Assembly (NCBI GenBank): GCA_947034895.1
Contig: OX344762.1
Span: 49,579,087-49,643,086 of the forward strand
Direction of reading: 5' to 3'
Length of the DNA stretch: 64,000 bases
Source of the DNA: Rhytidiadelphus loreus
Lineage: Eukaryota > Streptophyta > Bryopsida > Hypnales > Hylocomiaceae
Shown: one piece after another, positions 38,758-47,690 of the stretch
Layout of the letters: every line of letters begins with the position of its first letter
How positions within the stretch are numbered: the stretch's first letter is position 1
Made by a program: the position numbers and the translations under genes
Notes under the pieces: generated by a model
Database searches by the model: none
What the model was told of the DNA's origin: nothing
Seen by the model: only the letters and a program-made list of their open reading frames with translations

Positions 38758-39152
38758 CAACGGGAAAACTCCCGATGAAAAAGGTATGAAGATAGAGTAC
38801 AACAAGGATGTTCAATAGGAGGGCTTAGAAAATCAACGGGAAAACTCCCGATGAATAAGGTATGAAGATTAAGTTCAAAGAGGATTTCAGTATGGCTTAG
38901 AATATCAATGGGATAACTCCCGATGAATAAGATACGAAGGTAGAGCTGAACAAAGATAATCAGTAGGAGGGCTTACAAAATCAACGGGATAACTCCCGAT
39001 GAATGAGGAATACAGACAGAGTTGAACAAGGACGTTCAGTATGAGGGGTTTGAATATCAACGGGATAACTCCCGATGAATAAGGTATGAGGGTAGAGTTC
39101 AATAAGGATGTTCAGTAGGAGGGCATCGAATAACAACGGGATAACTCCCGCT
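38758..39152 (+). repeat. Palindrome array, 76-bp period
   Basis: Six copies of CAACGGGA(AA/TA)ACTCCCGATG start at 38758, 38834, 38906, 38982, 39058 and 39134, giving spacings of 76, 72, 76, 76 and 76 bp. The intervening DNA (GGTATGAAGATAGAGTTCAA, then GGATGTTCAGTAGGAGGGC) is itself repeated, so this is a true tandem array. It ends about 180 bp upstream of the first ATG of the plus-strand gene. Confidence 0.9.
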
Positions 39153-40539
39153 AATAACTCAAAACAGTGATGATAAGGTGAACGTCTAACTTTTGTGTCA
39201 CACTGCGCAGAGCGAATACCTCGAAGGAAATGCCTTCCACCTTGTCACCTATAAGGTTGTACAAGTTCATAGATTCATTCGTGCATACGTTTGAATACAC
39301 CGGAGACCACGATCCAGGAGCAGTGTTCCGATGCGATCGAAAAGTGACAGCGTGGGGCCTCGAGTGGATGGACGAGCCAGAATGCCAGATGGGTCCGTAA
39401 TCATATGCCCGAAGCTTTCCTTCGAGAAGAGGGGTCACATTACGACAGGTTTAGATGTGTTGCAGCTTCTTGGGCTAGATAATTCCACAGTCCTTGTCAT
39501 TGTTCGCGAGATGGTTCCTAGGACCCAAGACCCAAGAACATATGGGTTGATCCTTGATTATGCCACTATGGATCTCGACATGTGCGAGACCATCATACGG
39601 AAGGGGATCTTAGACAAGCCAGGCGGTTGCTAGTCCTGGACCTTTGAAGAGATGAAGAATGAGTGGGACCTTATTGACGACCTCCGTAACCAGGCAAAGC
39701 CCTCCACTGCAGCAGCTGTACAAACTGCAACGCAATCTCCTTCGAAGAAGCCAAAGAAGCGAAAATCCATTGCGGGAGCACCAGGTGATGAAGTTGTGGA
39801 AGAAGATGAGTCAAAGGGCAAGGGCAAGAAAAAGATGAAAGTTGTTCCACTCACTATTCACCGTGCTGTGAACATGACGGATGCAGAGGTCAGGAAGCTC
39901 CAGCCCGCAGAAATAAGAGAAATCAACAAGTTGTACAACCAGGTTTTCAAGCCAATGTACAAATGGGAGAAGAAGCCATTAGCCAATGCAAAAGGTGAAC
40001 TCCTCCGAGTGAGCTACAAGTTCCTGCACAAGGCTCCTCTTGGAGTACTTGTGTATAGAGGGATTGAGCCGACGCGATTGGCCGGAATAAAAAATCGCAT
40101 TCTCGTAGATTGCGACTACCATTCGGAGAACCGGTACATTACCGTTCTCCCCTTAAAGCGAGGACCTTACGGTCCTGACAATAAGGTGACCTTCTAGGAC
40201 TCGTGTCCAAAGAAGGAGAGTCTAACCGCCAAAACGCACTACTACATTATTGGTGGTCAGCACACTACGCAAGCGCATAGGGAGTTGATTGAGAATGGAG
40301 ACATCCCCGAGGCTGACAAGTCAGAGGCGTCCACCTTCAACATCATTCCCATATGGGCACCGTATGATACCAAGAAGAATGAAATCATGCACCTTTCCAA
40401 AGCTTTAAACCAAAACGTTGCTGGTGAGCAGAAGGAGCAGAGCTTCACTCAGCAGCTTGCACACGCTCGAATAAAGTGGAAGGACATGGGCAGCCCGGTG
40501 CCATCATACGGAGGACGAGCGCACTCAGAAGCGTACAAT

Positions 40540-40799
40540 GTAAGTTCAAAACACAAAACTTTGAAATGCTTCACGTACTCTTATTTTTCCTCAACTGCAA
40601 TTCCAGCGGGAGAACTCCCGTTGTCCTCAGACTTCTGAAGAAATTTATAGTCTTTGAGGTGTAGCTCGATGTTTATGAAACAAGCATGCATGGACCTGAA
40701 ATAGACGAACAACGGGAGTTCTCCCGATGGTCCTTTGTGTCACAATCTACTGAAGTCGCTGAAACCTTCCCAATTAATAGTGTCGTCGTTCTTGTGCAG
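40540..40799 (+). repeat. Intron 1 of the fusion gene with two palindromes
   Basis: Phase-0 GT-AG intron. It contains AGCGGGAGAACTCCCGTTG (40605-40623) and CAACGGGAGTTCTCCCGATG (40710-40729). The palindromes are intact although the gene's coding sequence has decayed. Confidence 0.75.
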
Positions 40800-42343
40800 G
40801 ATTTCTATCCGGTGATGTTCTCTATCTTTACAGGGTTCAAGAATCCTGACAACCCGGATTTGAAGATTCCGCTCCTCTTTATGGAGAAGGACGAGGATGT
40901 GAAACGTTGGATTCAGATTGACATGGACTTCCTCAGCTTCAAGCTTCCCGACGGTAACGGACCCAAATCCAAGGGCAAACGCAAACCGTTGGAATACACC
41001 GACTTCAAACCCTTGTATGGAGTGCGCGATGAGGATTTGAACTACTTGGCGGGCCAAGTGGAGAAGGGAATTGTGTGCATGAAGAAAACGGCTCTGAACA
41101 TCGATTTCTTCAGAAAGTCAGTCACTCCAATCGCTGTGGCAGCAGGCCGGGAGAAGAAGGTGCGGGCCATGAAGAACGAGCTCATGTGCCACTACAAGCA
41201 GCACCCCCTCCCGAGTAAAAAGCCTGAATACATTCCATACACAACAGCAGCGTGGGATGAATTTGCAGATGAAAAGAAAATCACCAGGGAGCAACTTGAA
41301 TGGTGGGTGGATAAGAGCATGGACACGGAGCTGGGAAAAGAGTGGCTGGAGGGTCGAACAAAGGCCCTCAACAAGACTAACGATCCAGACAATTGCCCAA
41401 ATGCTGTGAAGAACATGTGGGAGTCGTTCATAAGCGCTCGTACGGAAGAAGTGGAGGCCGTGGTTTCGAAGGACTTCGTCAAGGACTACCTCTGCAAGGT
41501 GATGGATGACAAATGTTGGGACATCACTCAAATTCTGACAGAGGCTTCCGTGAAGGCATGGCGGGGTGAAGCAAAGACCCACATGTACTTCTGGTTCATG
41601 TTTGAAGTGTCAAGTGCAGGCCCCCGTGCGAAACTCCTGGAGCAACGCAATTTGAAGCGGCTGTTCGATGCACTGGAGTACAAAGACACCACTCGACGCC
41701 TTGTGAGAGCTTGTTCACCAGCCGTTCTCATCACGGATGCTGCTGGATTCCACGACATTCTTGCACACTTGCAGAAGAGGCAGGAGGAGACGAAGGTCAG
41801 GGTCTGGGATTGGCATGTAGTGAATTACATTGCCGACAAAGAGGACGGCTTTCCCAAACAGGTTTCCGGAACGCAGTACAACGTCTTCTTGGTCTTCATC
41901 TTCGCCTACGACGACGTCCACGGTTCAATGAGCAGCTTCCACAATTTCTTCCCGGGTGCACAAGACATTTCTGCTGTGTACCTCTCCAGGGATTTGGAGG
42001 AAGTGGATACTTTCTACAGGCGTCCAATGATCCCTTGGTTTTCAATTGCGGCGGCACTCGAAATATTCTCTGACCTCATGAGCGACAATATGGTCATTGT
42101 GAATGTGAACAGTGGTCCGGAGTTCACGTCCCTTGGACTGGTAATGTCCTTGATCTTTTTTCTTGAACTTTCTTTTCCTATTCAGTCACTTTGAAGATAG
42201 TGCACTGACATATGTTTCTTGAATTCTATCAGGTCCACTCGACTAAGGTACTCGAAGTCGTTTTTGACGTGGACACACAATCAAAGACAATCACGACTGC
42301 GAGATAGATTTGGGACCAACTGCATACTGAGAACATTCCTCGT

Positions 42344-42598
42344 CAGTCGGATGACGATGATGATGCGGAGGAGGACCAGCATGCAGGCAACGAGGAAGCT
42401 CAGAACAGTCCTGCTCATCAGTCGGATGATGACGATGATGCAGAGGAGGACCAACATGCAGACAACGAGGAAGCTGTGAACAGTCCTGCTCGTCAGTCGG
42501 ATGACAACGATGACGCGCAAGATCAGTCGAATGACGACGATGACGCACAGGACCAGCGTGGAGGCAACCGAGAAGCTCAAAACAGTCCTGCGCAGGAC
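42344..42598 (+). repeat. Acidic protein repeat, 75-bp unit
   Basis: Within exon 3 of the fusion gene. Two full 25-residue units (starting QSDDDDDAEEDQH and containing NEEA and NSPA) are followed by a 10-residue partial unit and a fourth diverged unit. The tract would be strongly acidic and disordered. Confidence 0.85.
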
Positions 42599-42805
42599 AC
42601 GCCACATCTGAATGACGCGGAACGTAATGATAGAGCTTTGGACAAGGAGAGAAGTGCCACTCGCATCACGGAGGAGACGGAGAGTGATGTGAATGAGGAA
42701 GAAGTTCTGAAGCCACCTCAAGTGAACCACCCATCAGAGGACAGGGGCAGACATGGAAGCGTCGAGAAAGATCCACCCCAGAAAAGGTTAGTCACTGTAT
42801 CTAAA

Positions 42806-42825
42806 CAGCGGGAGATCTCCCACTG
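42806..42825. repeat. Palindrome copy in intron 3 of the fusion gene
   Basis: CAGCGGGAGATCTCCCACTG. The surrounding 42797-42886 (or 42787-42886) segment is the best intron candidate. The phase is kept only with the donor at 42797, and the frame is also open straight through, so intron status is uncertain. Confidence 0.6.
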
Positions 42826-43361
42826 TCAGTTCCGAATTCCGCATGACAATGATCACTTGAGGAAATCTTACGTGTTGCACTCGCAGGATAAGTCAGCAAG
42901 GCCAGTGCTGCCTCCGGAGGGCTTAGTGCAGTCATCTTCAAGACATGCCTCACATAGTGGAATGTCTGGAAAATGACGTGCACAGAAGAAGTCGGGCACG
43001 GTCAAAGTGAGGAAGGTTTCAAGCTCTGCACCAGTGCAGAGGATTTCAGGAAGGCGGGCGGAGTTGAAGACGAAGCGCAAGCTGGATATACACCTCAGTG
43101 ATGTTGACCCTCCTCACATTCCTTCGCATTCAAATGTGGAGCCTCGAAGGAATGAGGGCGCAAGCATGTCCTCTCCTAAACCGTCAGGGACAGAGGGTGC
43201 TGCAGGTGGGACTCCGGAATCAACCAACGCGGCGTCTATTCTTCTGACTTGTTCAGGAAAAGTTGTTGGTGCTTCTCTTGTTGCCCCTTCGAGTGTGTCT
43301 TTGCCCAAGGACGGAGGGTCACTAGGTAAAGAACCCTTTCCGGCTGAGCAATGCTTTGGTG

Positions 43362-43462
43362 CAACGGGAGATCTCCCGATGCTTGCTAACCGGGTTAGAA
43401 GTCGTTATAATGAACGAATGGACGCGGAGCAGCATACTGATGCATCGCGAGATCTCCCAATG
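43362..43462 (+). repeat. Two palindrome copies inside coding exon 4
   Basis: CAACGGGAGATCTCCCGATG (43362-43381) is a perfect consensus and CATCGCGAGATCTCCCAATG (43443-43462) is a variant. In the gene's frame they encode ATGDLPM and ASRDLPM. The distance between them is 81 bp, a multiple of three. Confidence 0.8.
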
Positions 43463-43921
43463 CCTCCGACCAAAGAGGTCACCCATGATGCGGGAATGGC
43501 CGACAATATAATGCAGGATACTATGGCGGACTTGACTCAAATGAGTCCGAAGGTCAATCCGCTGGTAGCTGTCCCACACCTTGGACTAACGCATGCGGAC
43601 AGACTTGATATCAGGAATAGATTTCAGAATTTCAGTGATTTCCCTAGTTTTCATGCTAGCCAAACGCCCAATTTGAATAGTAGAGCCTCTCAAGAGGTGC
43701 AGGCCGTGTGGGCAGCGCACTCATATATCTTTAACGACATTTTCCAGATTGTCTCTGACCGTGGACCGCTGGAAACAGAGGGGAAGGGCGTAGGACATGG
43801 GGATGATTTACCTGGGGGGGTCGTCGACGTGGAGGACACAAAGCCTGCAAAGGACGTCGTGAAAGGTACTTCTGTGGACACCCTACGTAGTTCTAGGTCT
43901 TCTATTGAAAGATCTAGTGAA

Positions 43922-44040
43922 ACAGTCAATGATCTGTCCAAACATTGACACATAATCAACGGGAGCTCTCCCGCTGTTAAACATTCGATGATCTGTCTAA
44001 ACATTGAGAGATAATCAACGGGAGCTTTCCCAATGTTTTC
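43922..44040. repeat. Two-unit palindrome array in intron 4, 59-bp period
   Basis: Two 59-bp units inside intron 43866-44129. Each has GATCTGTC(C/T)AAACATTGA followed by ATAATCAACGGGAGCT, then TCCC; the palindromes sit at 43957-43976 and 44016-44035. Confidence 0.85.
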
Positions 44041-44786
44041 TTCATAATTCATTTAATAGTCTACTACTTAAATGATCACGCTTCTTGAAGGACTGATCTC
44101 TAATTACACTATGCTTTAATGTACTGCAGATTGTGGCGAACCGTCGATGACCCAACCAAAGACATTGAAAAAGGTAGCTCAGCGCAAGTACTCAGTGGTA
44201 CTTGACCTCAATGGAGTTCTTCTTCACAGGTCCTATAGCCATAATGAAGTCCATGTTGAGCGTCGCCCGCAGGTCACCACGTTTCTGAATTGGCTGCTTG
44301 GTAGAGCGAACGTTGCATTCTGGAGTAGTGTAAGGGCAAAGACCATGAACAATTTGTTGGACCTTGTCCTTGAAAATTGCTCCTTCAGCCATCAGGATGT
44401 CATTTGTCTAGCTCAGGGGGCATGCACGAAGTCCACGTACAGGGCCCCAGCTGCACCAAATAAACCTGTCTTCTTGAAAGAATTGTCGGAATTTCTGCGC
44501 CTCCTTGGTTCATCTTCTTGGGACAATGTTCTTCTAATTGACCAACAGTCCAGAAAAGAACCTCTTGAATGATCCACATAGCGCTGTTCACCCTCAGTCC
44601 TTCCGCGGTGAAATGAATGACAACTACCTATGCATGCACTTGATGCCGTGGCTTGATGGCCTCCTGTTGTCTAATGAGGCGGTGCCGGTGTATGTGAGGA
44701 ATAATCCACTTCCTGGCGGGCAGTATCCTGTGGATCTTTTATCCAGTTTGGGCTTCGGAATCATATCGGGAATTCAACGTGCTTGA

Positions 44787-45360
44787 TTCCTATTTGCATG
44801 GGGCTTTATCGGGAGAGCTCCCCTTACTGGATGCGGTGTTTCACTTCAACGGCATTGTATGTAGATTAGAGTACAAATTGTAATTTAAATTGTAAATGCA
44901 TTTGTAAATTGTTGAGTAGACATGTTCTTGAACTTGTAAATGTCTAATAGTCAAAACATTATAAAATTAGGATCACTAGTGAATTGCTACCTCTCTGTAA
45001 ATCATTGTAAATGCAAAATCCATATTTTCTGTAATTATGGTTTCTCATGTACACCCTCTGTAAAATGTATGAGTTCTGGTCCTAGGATACTTTTAGCTCC
45101 TTACTGCTTCCATGCAGAGGTTTCGCGCGTACGTGTAAGTCATTCATCACCTCTTCATTCCATATGTTTTACATATAGATATACGTAGCGAACAGTGCCC
45201 ACAATGTACATGTTCTTGGTATTTCAGCTGCAAGATATTGCAATTCCGAAATGGTGAGTATAGACTGTTTTCCTTTACGGCTTTGAAAATACATAGGCTA
45301 CCTTCAATCTCTTTGATATCCAATTTCTAGTAATATTAGATACTTTTTCTACTGTATAAA
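44787..45360. other. Spacer between the fusion gene and the 60-bp array
   Basis: No exon defined. One palindrome (TATCGGGAGAGCTCCCCTTA) lies at about 44807. It is either the 3' UTR of the fusion gene or an intron joining it to the exon at 45788. Confidence 0.45.
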
Positions 45361-45740
45361 GAGATTTCCCGTTTGGTGGAGGTTCCCCGTTTTGTTGAAG
45401 TCTCCATTTCAACGTGATCATAAGATCTCCCGTTGTTTGGAGTTTCTCCGTGTAGTTTACTGTCCATTTTAACCAGATCGGGAGATTTCCCCTTATTTTA
45501 GGGTTCTCCCTGAAGTTTAGTGTCTACTTTGACCTGGTCGGGAGATCTCCCGTTCTTTAGAGTTTCTGCCTAAAAAGAGTGCCCTTTTATGGCTTATCGC
45601 AAGATCTGTTGAGGTTTGTTGGTTCTCACTGAAGTGAGTGTCCATCCTACATTCATCGAGAGATCTTTGGTTGTTTTAAGGTTCTTAGTGAAATCAGTTT
45701 CCTTTGAAACAACATCGGGATATCTCCCGCTGTTCAGGGT
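45361..45740 (+). repeat. Palindrome array, 60-bp period
   Basis: About six units repeat at almost exactly 60 bp. Each begins with a version of ATCGGGAGATCTCCCGTTGT followed by TTTGGAGTTTCTCC, then GAAGTTTAGTGTCCA. Later units are more degenerate (for example AAGATCTGTTGAGG at 45601). The array lies directly upstream of the exon at 45788. Confidence 0.85.
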
Positions 45741-45787
45741 TGTCCTTTGTTTGATGAATTCACTTCCTTACTGTTCTCTCGATGCAG

Positions 45788-46252
45788 AAGGCGGTTCTCG
45801 TTGTCTTGACAGGTGATTTATGCGTTGAAGGAGGTGTTTTGGATCTTCCTCAAATAGTCGACATTCCTTCTGGTTTTTGTCACTTTCTTAGACAGCTGGT
45901 TGAACAAACTCACTGTGGGTTGTGTTCCTCCATGCATATGTCCACTTTGGGAGAGCTTGTACGGCGTCTACTCCCACGAAAGACTTTGAAGGGGTTTCTC
46001 TTTTTCGCCGGTTCGAGCAACCCTAACAAGAATGATCCTTATCCAAACCGTGCTGGATTACTGAAGCGTATCTTAGGTAGCCCTAGAGAGCGCAGCATTC
46101 TTTGGAATCAAACTATTGTACTACTTGAGTTAGATCCTTTGAAGTGGCCACACACTAATTTGATAGGTCCCTCCATACGCGTGAGGGATAATATAGATCT
46201 TTTGAAAGTAGAAGCTCCGTGTTATGTACACAAGGAGCTAGTTATTCACTAG
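45788..46252 (+). pseudogene. Exon resembling a second, degenerate HAD/FCP1-like domain
   Basis: A plausible acceptor (TCGATGCAG, ending 45787) opens a frame to a TAG at 46250-46252. It starts KAVLVVLTGDLCVEGG, where a HAD domain would have a DxDx(T/V) strand. It then has KGFLFFAGSSNPNKNDPYPN and ends with ILWNQTIVLLELDPLKWPH, in the place where the FCP1-like exon has DNVLLID and NDPHSAVHP. The catalytic aspartates are not conserved. It may be the last exon of the fusion gene, reached by a long intron from 44.78 kb, or the tail of a separate gene. The similarity is by eye only. Confidence 0.5.
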
Positions 46253-46424
46253 CATAGATATTGTAGGAACAACCTTTATTTATTTTTGTGGGCAATTTCT
46301 TGTCACCTTCTTTATCGATATAAATAAAATGGAGTGAACCCACCCTAAACCTTTTAATAATTACTTCCAAGTTTCATTCGACCGTACCAACAGTTCTCTT
46401 GTACCGTAGGAATGAATGCGGGAT

Positions 46425-46600
46425 TATATCGGGAGATTTCCAGATCCTAAGTAACTATGTGAAGAAATACTAACAGTCCATTGCTTACTTAGTTCTTCTA
46501 ATAATGTAAGTGAATAATAACCGTTTTCATCGATTTTTGGCGACACTAAAGTTCCCAATGTCTTCGATATGCACTACATCGACAAATCTCCCGATGATTC
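46425..46600. repeat. Right-side palindrome copies
   Basis: Degenerate copies at about 46428 (ATCGGGAGATTTCCAGATCC) and about 46578 (TCGACAAATCTCCCGATG). Confidence 0.6.
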
Positions 46601-46741
46601 ATCTCAATGTGTACGAATAAATGTTCAATAGGTGAAATGTCTTAGTTATTATGTTTCTTTGTCCTCTTCAAGGGTATGCCCAGGGGGGACTTCATTCTTT
46701 TTTTCCCACTTTCATAGGCGTTGTGGTCTCCAAAACCTAAG

Positions 46742-46821
46742 CAACGGGAGGTCTCCCAATGAAGTCTCCCTCGACAAAGTCCAGAATTCATTGAATAGTC
46801 CAAAAGTAGTTAAATAGGGCA
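46742..46821 (-). repeat. Right terminal and subterminal repeat of the large element
   Basis: The terminal 27 bp (46795-46821) are the reverse complement of the left end. Just inside lies CAACGGGAGGTCTCCCAATG (46742-46761) and AAGTCTCCCT. The whole 80 bp is duplicated at 35583-35662. Confidence 0.85.
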
Positions 46822-47035
46822 TTAAAAGTATTCTTGTTTGCTTGGGGATAGATGGAGATGCATGTGTTGAGATACCAGAGTTTGAAGAGGTGGATGCAAT
46901 AAATTTGTTCTTACAGCATGTTGCACATGGGAAGGAATTACTAGAGATGAAGATAAGGATCACATATTGAAGTGCATTCAAAAGTGTTATTTTTCTAAGG
47001 ATGATAGAGTCATTTACCATTATCATCCTTTGGCA
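46822..47035 (+). pseudogene. NLR remnant, middle NB-ARC part
   Basis: Directly beyond the large element, the same NB-ARC frame resumes and reads IDGDACVEIPEFEEVDAINLF then LQHVAHGKELLE. After one frame slip near 46945 it reads DKDHILKCIQKCYF, SKDDRVIYHYHPLAL. Family members have EVPEL-E-x-DAI-LF and the GLPLAL-type motif here. The segment ends at a second insertion. Confidence 0.8.
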
Positions 47036-47398
47036 TTAGAGAAATTCTGGGGTCTTTAAAGGGCTGCCTCATGGTGATAGACCAAGCTATTTCGAGCTTG
47101 GTCTCTCACCCCAAAAAGTGCCTCACCTTTGGTGTCAGCCAAGGTGAATATCTCAAAATCTGCCAATTTTTGTGATTTTTTTCTTTTTATAATTTTTTAA
47201 AATTTATTTTAGCTAGGAAAAAAAAATTGTTTTTTTTAGTCAATTTTTTATTCATTAATTTCAATTTCTGCATTGCTGCCACTGCAGATTCAAGCGGGCG
47301 GAAACAGGGGGAAAACGATTCTTTTTCCAAAAAAAACAAATTTCAAGGTCCCTTAAGAGCTGCGGAGCAGCCCTTTTGAGACCCCAGATTTTCTCTAA
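47036..47398. mobile_element. 363-bp inverted-repeat element inserted in the NB-ARC remnant
   Basis: The ends are 32-bp inverted repeats with three mismatches, starting TTAGAGAAA then TCTGGGGTCT and ending in AAAGGGCTGC. Flanks are TGGCA (47031-47035) and TGGCT (47399-47403); GGC alone is a perfect 3-bp duplication if the terminal A is counted as part of the repeat. Removing it restores HPLALKALGLQLGYQRE in the NB-ARC domain. The interior is non-coding and T-rich. Confidence 0.85.
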
Positions 47399-47690
47399 TG
47401 GCTTTGAAAGCTTTGGGTTTGCAATTGGGTTACCAAAGAGAGAGTCCTTCAGAACAGGTGAAGAATTTGCTGTGAGCTAGAACTTTCAGTTCTTTGTCAA
47501 GGTCAAATCCAGTCTGACATTTTGAGGAGCAATTTTGTCTTGCTACCATCAAGTGAACAAAACTTGTTTATGGATGTGGTGCTCTTTGAGCATCCTGCTT
47601 GTGTTACATTTTTCCACAGTTCTTATCCATAGTTTGAGGAGAGGAGTTGGGTCCACCGTGACTCCCCCTACTGTCGAAGTTTAATTTGAC
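47399..47690 (+). pseudogene. NLR remnant, C-terminal NB-ARC part
   Basis: Reads ALKALGLQLGYQRESPSEQV up to a stop at about 47475. In the next frame it reads DILRSNFVLLPSSEQNLF then MDVVLFEHPACVTFF, matching the ARC2 region of family members. A TAG follows at about 47629. No leucine-rich repeats are recognised downstream, so the gene is also truncated at its 3' end. Confidence 0.75.

Larger units (their letters stand above)
39331..44786 (+). pseudogene. ParB-like/FCP1-like fusion gene, decayed
   Basis: Exons: 39331-40539, 40800-42140, 42233-42796 (donor uncertain), 42887-43865, 44130-44786; the other introns are GT-AG and phase-matched. Exon 1 carries a basic linker (KKPKKRKS) and then HYYIIGGQHTTQAHRELI, reminiscent of the ParB/sulfiredoxin-fold GxH(R/T) motif, followed by FNIIPIWAPYDTKKNEIMHLSKALNQ. 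Exon 2 is unrecognised. Exon 3 has an acidic repeat. Exon 5 encodes an FCP1/NIF-like HAD domain: VVLDLNGVLLHRS, FWSSVRAKTMNNLLD, CTKSTYR and NDPHSAVHPQSF. The second catalytic Asp of DxDx(T/V) is Asn, so phosphatase activity is doubtful. In-frame stops occur at 39631 and 40195 (TAG), 42305 (TAG) and 42974 (TGA), and there is a frameshift between about 44541 and 44553. An upstream exon is possible. The function in the element is unknown. Confidence 0.7.
24973..46821. mobile_element. 21.85-kb inverted-repeat element inserted in an NLR gene
   Basis: The left terminus (24973-24999) and right terminus (46795-46821) are inverted repeats of 27 bp with one mismatch, starting TGCCATATTTAACTACTTTT. The element is flanked by CTAAAA (24967-24972) and TTAAAA (46822-46827). 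Removing it with one flanking copy joins the NB-ARC frame exactly: TTRSK before and the stretch leading to GDACVEIPE after. It carries a DUF7869-like gene, a ParB-like/FCP1-like gene and dozens of copies of the near-palindrome CAACGGGAGATCTCCCGATG. A 30-35 kb stretch lacking the motif and an extra right-type terminus at 35583-35662 hint that it may be composite. A 6-bp duplication and TGCC ends do not fit hAT, Mutator, CACTA, PIF or mariner elements as I know them. Confidence 0.85.

Noticed and set aside
38758..39152. CRISPR-like array
   Set aside because: The spacers are themselves tandem repeats, the repeat core is a near-perfect palindrome and the context is eukaryotic, so this is a tandem DNA repeat.
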